Source: Alphaproteobacteria bacterium (lineage in GTDB: Bacteria; Pseudomonadota; Alphaproteobacteria; UBA6615). Taken from it: DNA of 58,091 nucleotides. Location: NCBI GenBank assembly GCA_009691025.1, contig SHWB01000011.1:1-58091 (forward strand). Direction: 5' to 3'. Below the pieces are notes generated by a model that worked only from the letters and a program-made list of their open reading frames with translations, made no database searches and was not told the DNA's origin. This document shows, one piece after another, positions 57,948 to 58,091 of the stretch. The stretch's first letter is position 1; each line of letters begins with the position of its first letter. The position numbers and the translations under genes were made by a program.

Positions 57948-58091
57948 ACCGTTTCACGATTTATTTGAATCGTATCAGTCGTTGACGAAGTAGTTGGCGC
58001 ATTCGTCTGGCTGTATGGTGTCGACGAGCGTGCCGACGTATCGCCGTTTGTCCTCGACGCTTTGTCTTTGAGCGGCTCGCATCCAGTGTTT
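57945..58091 (-). mobile_element. IS630-family element, 3' end of the transposase gene
   Basis: Read on the minus strand from the right edge, the frame gives RTVED-type sequence (SVEDKRRYVGTLVDTIQ) and PDECANYFVND, the C-terminal signature of IS630/Tc1-mariner transposases, followed by YDSNKS and a stop at 57954-57956. An in-frame TGA at 57975-57977 sits where glycine of the usual GY is expected, so the last residues may be lost. The terminal repeat probably starts at GACCGTTTCACG, with the TA (57945-57946) as the TA target dinucleotide typical of the family. The rest of the element is beyond the window. Confidence 0.75.

Overview
The window is a GC-rich chromosomal segment from an alphaproteobacterium. 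The evidence is gene order and family type: suhB-efp-thiE-fba, tkt-gap, zapA-6S RNA-fthC, yebC-ruvCAB-ybgC-tolQRAB-pal-cpoB-tilS-ftsH-folP-glmM, serC-serA, hisZ-purA and rluD-rpoH are all alphaproteobacterial arrangements. The set is closest to what I know from Rhodospirillales and neighbouring orders, but I cannot name a genus from sequence reading alone.

Layout. 1-4.4 kb: a broken PhoX-like gene, then suhB, efp, thiE and class I fba on the minus strand with a small conserved gene. 4.4-7.2 kb: an accessory patch with a small divergent gene, a LysR regulator, a frameshifted CHAD gene and dispersed palindromes. 7.3-10.3 kb: gap and tkt on the minus strand. 10.5-30.9 kb: a long plus-strand housekeeping run covering cell division, 6S RNA, one-carbon metabolism, recombination, the Tol-Pal envelope system, tRNA-Ile lysidine modification, the FtsH protease, folate, cell wall precursor and thiamine synthesis; it ends with a DMT permease and a PhzF-like protein. 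31-37.5 kb: an eroded accessory region. It holds a broken hydantoinase gene, an Ada-type repair/regulator gene, a MaoC hydratase, a split SLC13-type carrier, and the wreck of a sulfate ABC transporter beside an intact Rrf2 regulator. 37.5-46.4 kb: serC-serA, a small secreted protein, an AraD1-like protein, a two-domain cold-shock protein, tandem SMP-30 lactonases and an LVIVD propeller. 46.4-48.4 kb: broken M48 peptidase and OmpA genes. 48.6-56 kb: hisZ-purA, a multiply broken kinase-like gene and its membrane partner, rpoH, rluD and a small membrane protein. 56-58 kb: threonine aldolase, tRNA-Glu, and a LysR gene cut by an IS630-type element that runs off the right edge.

The most striking property is the contrast between intact core genes and decayed accessory genes. 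I count about a dozen disrupted loci (nonsense codons, frameshifts, deletions, an IS insertion), none of them in a housekeeping block. Several of the lost functions are transport, envelope or sensory ones: sulfate uptake, a SLC13 carrier, a PhoX-type phosphatase, an M48 lipoprotein, an OmpA porin and a kinase-like protein. This looks like early genome erosion in a lineage that still has high GC. An assembly with uncorrected errors is the main alternative, though it would have to spare the essential genes.

I found no CRISPR array, phage, toxin-antitoxin cassette or clear defence system. The less-described items I would follow up are a truncated CpoB-like minigene between pal and cpoB, the kinase-like/membrane protein pair behind purA, the sbp-cysW deletion fusion next to an intact Rrf2 gene, a possible serC leader RNA, and the SMP-30/SMP-30/LVIVD propeller cluster.
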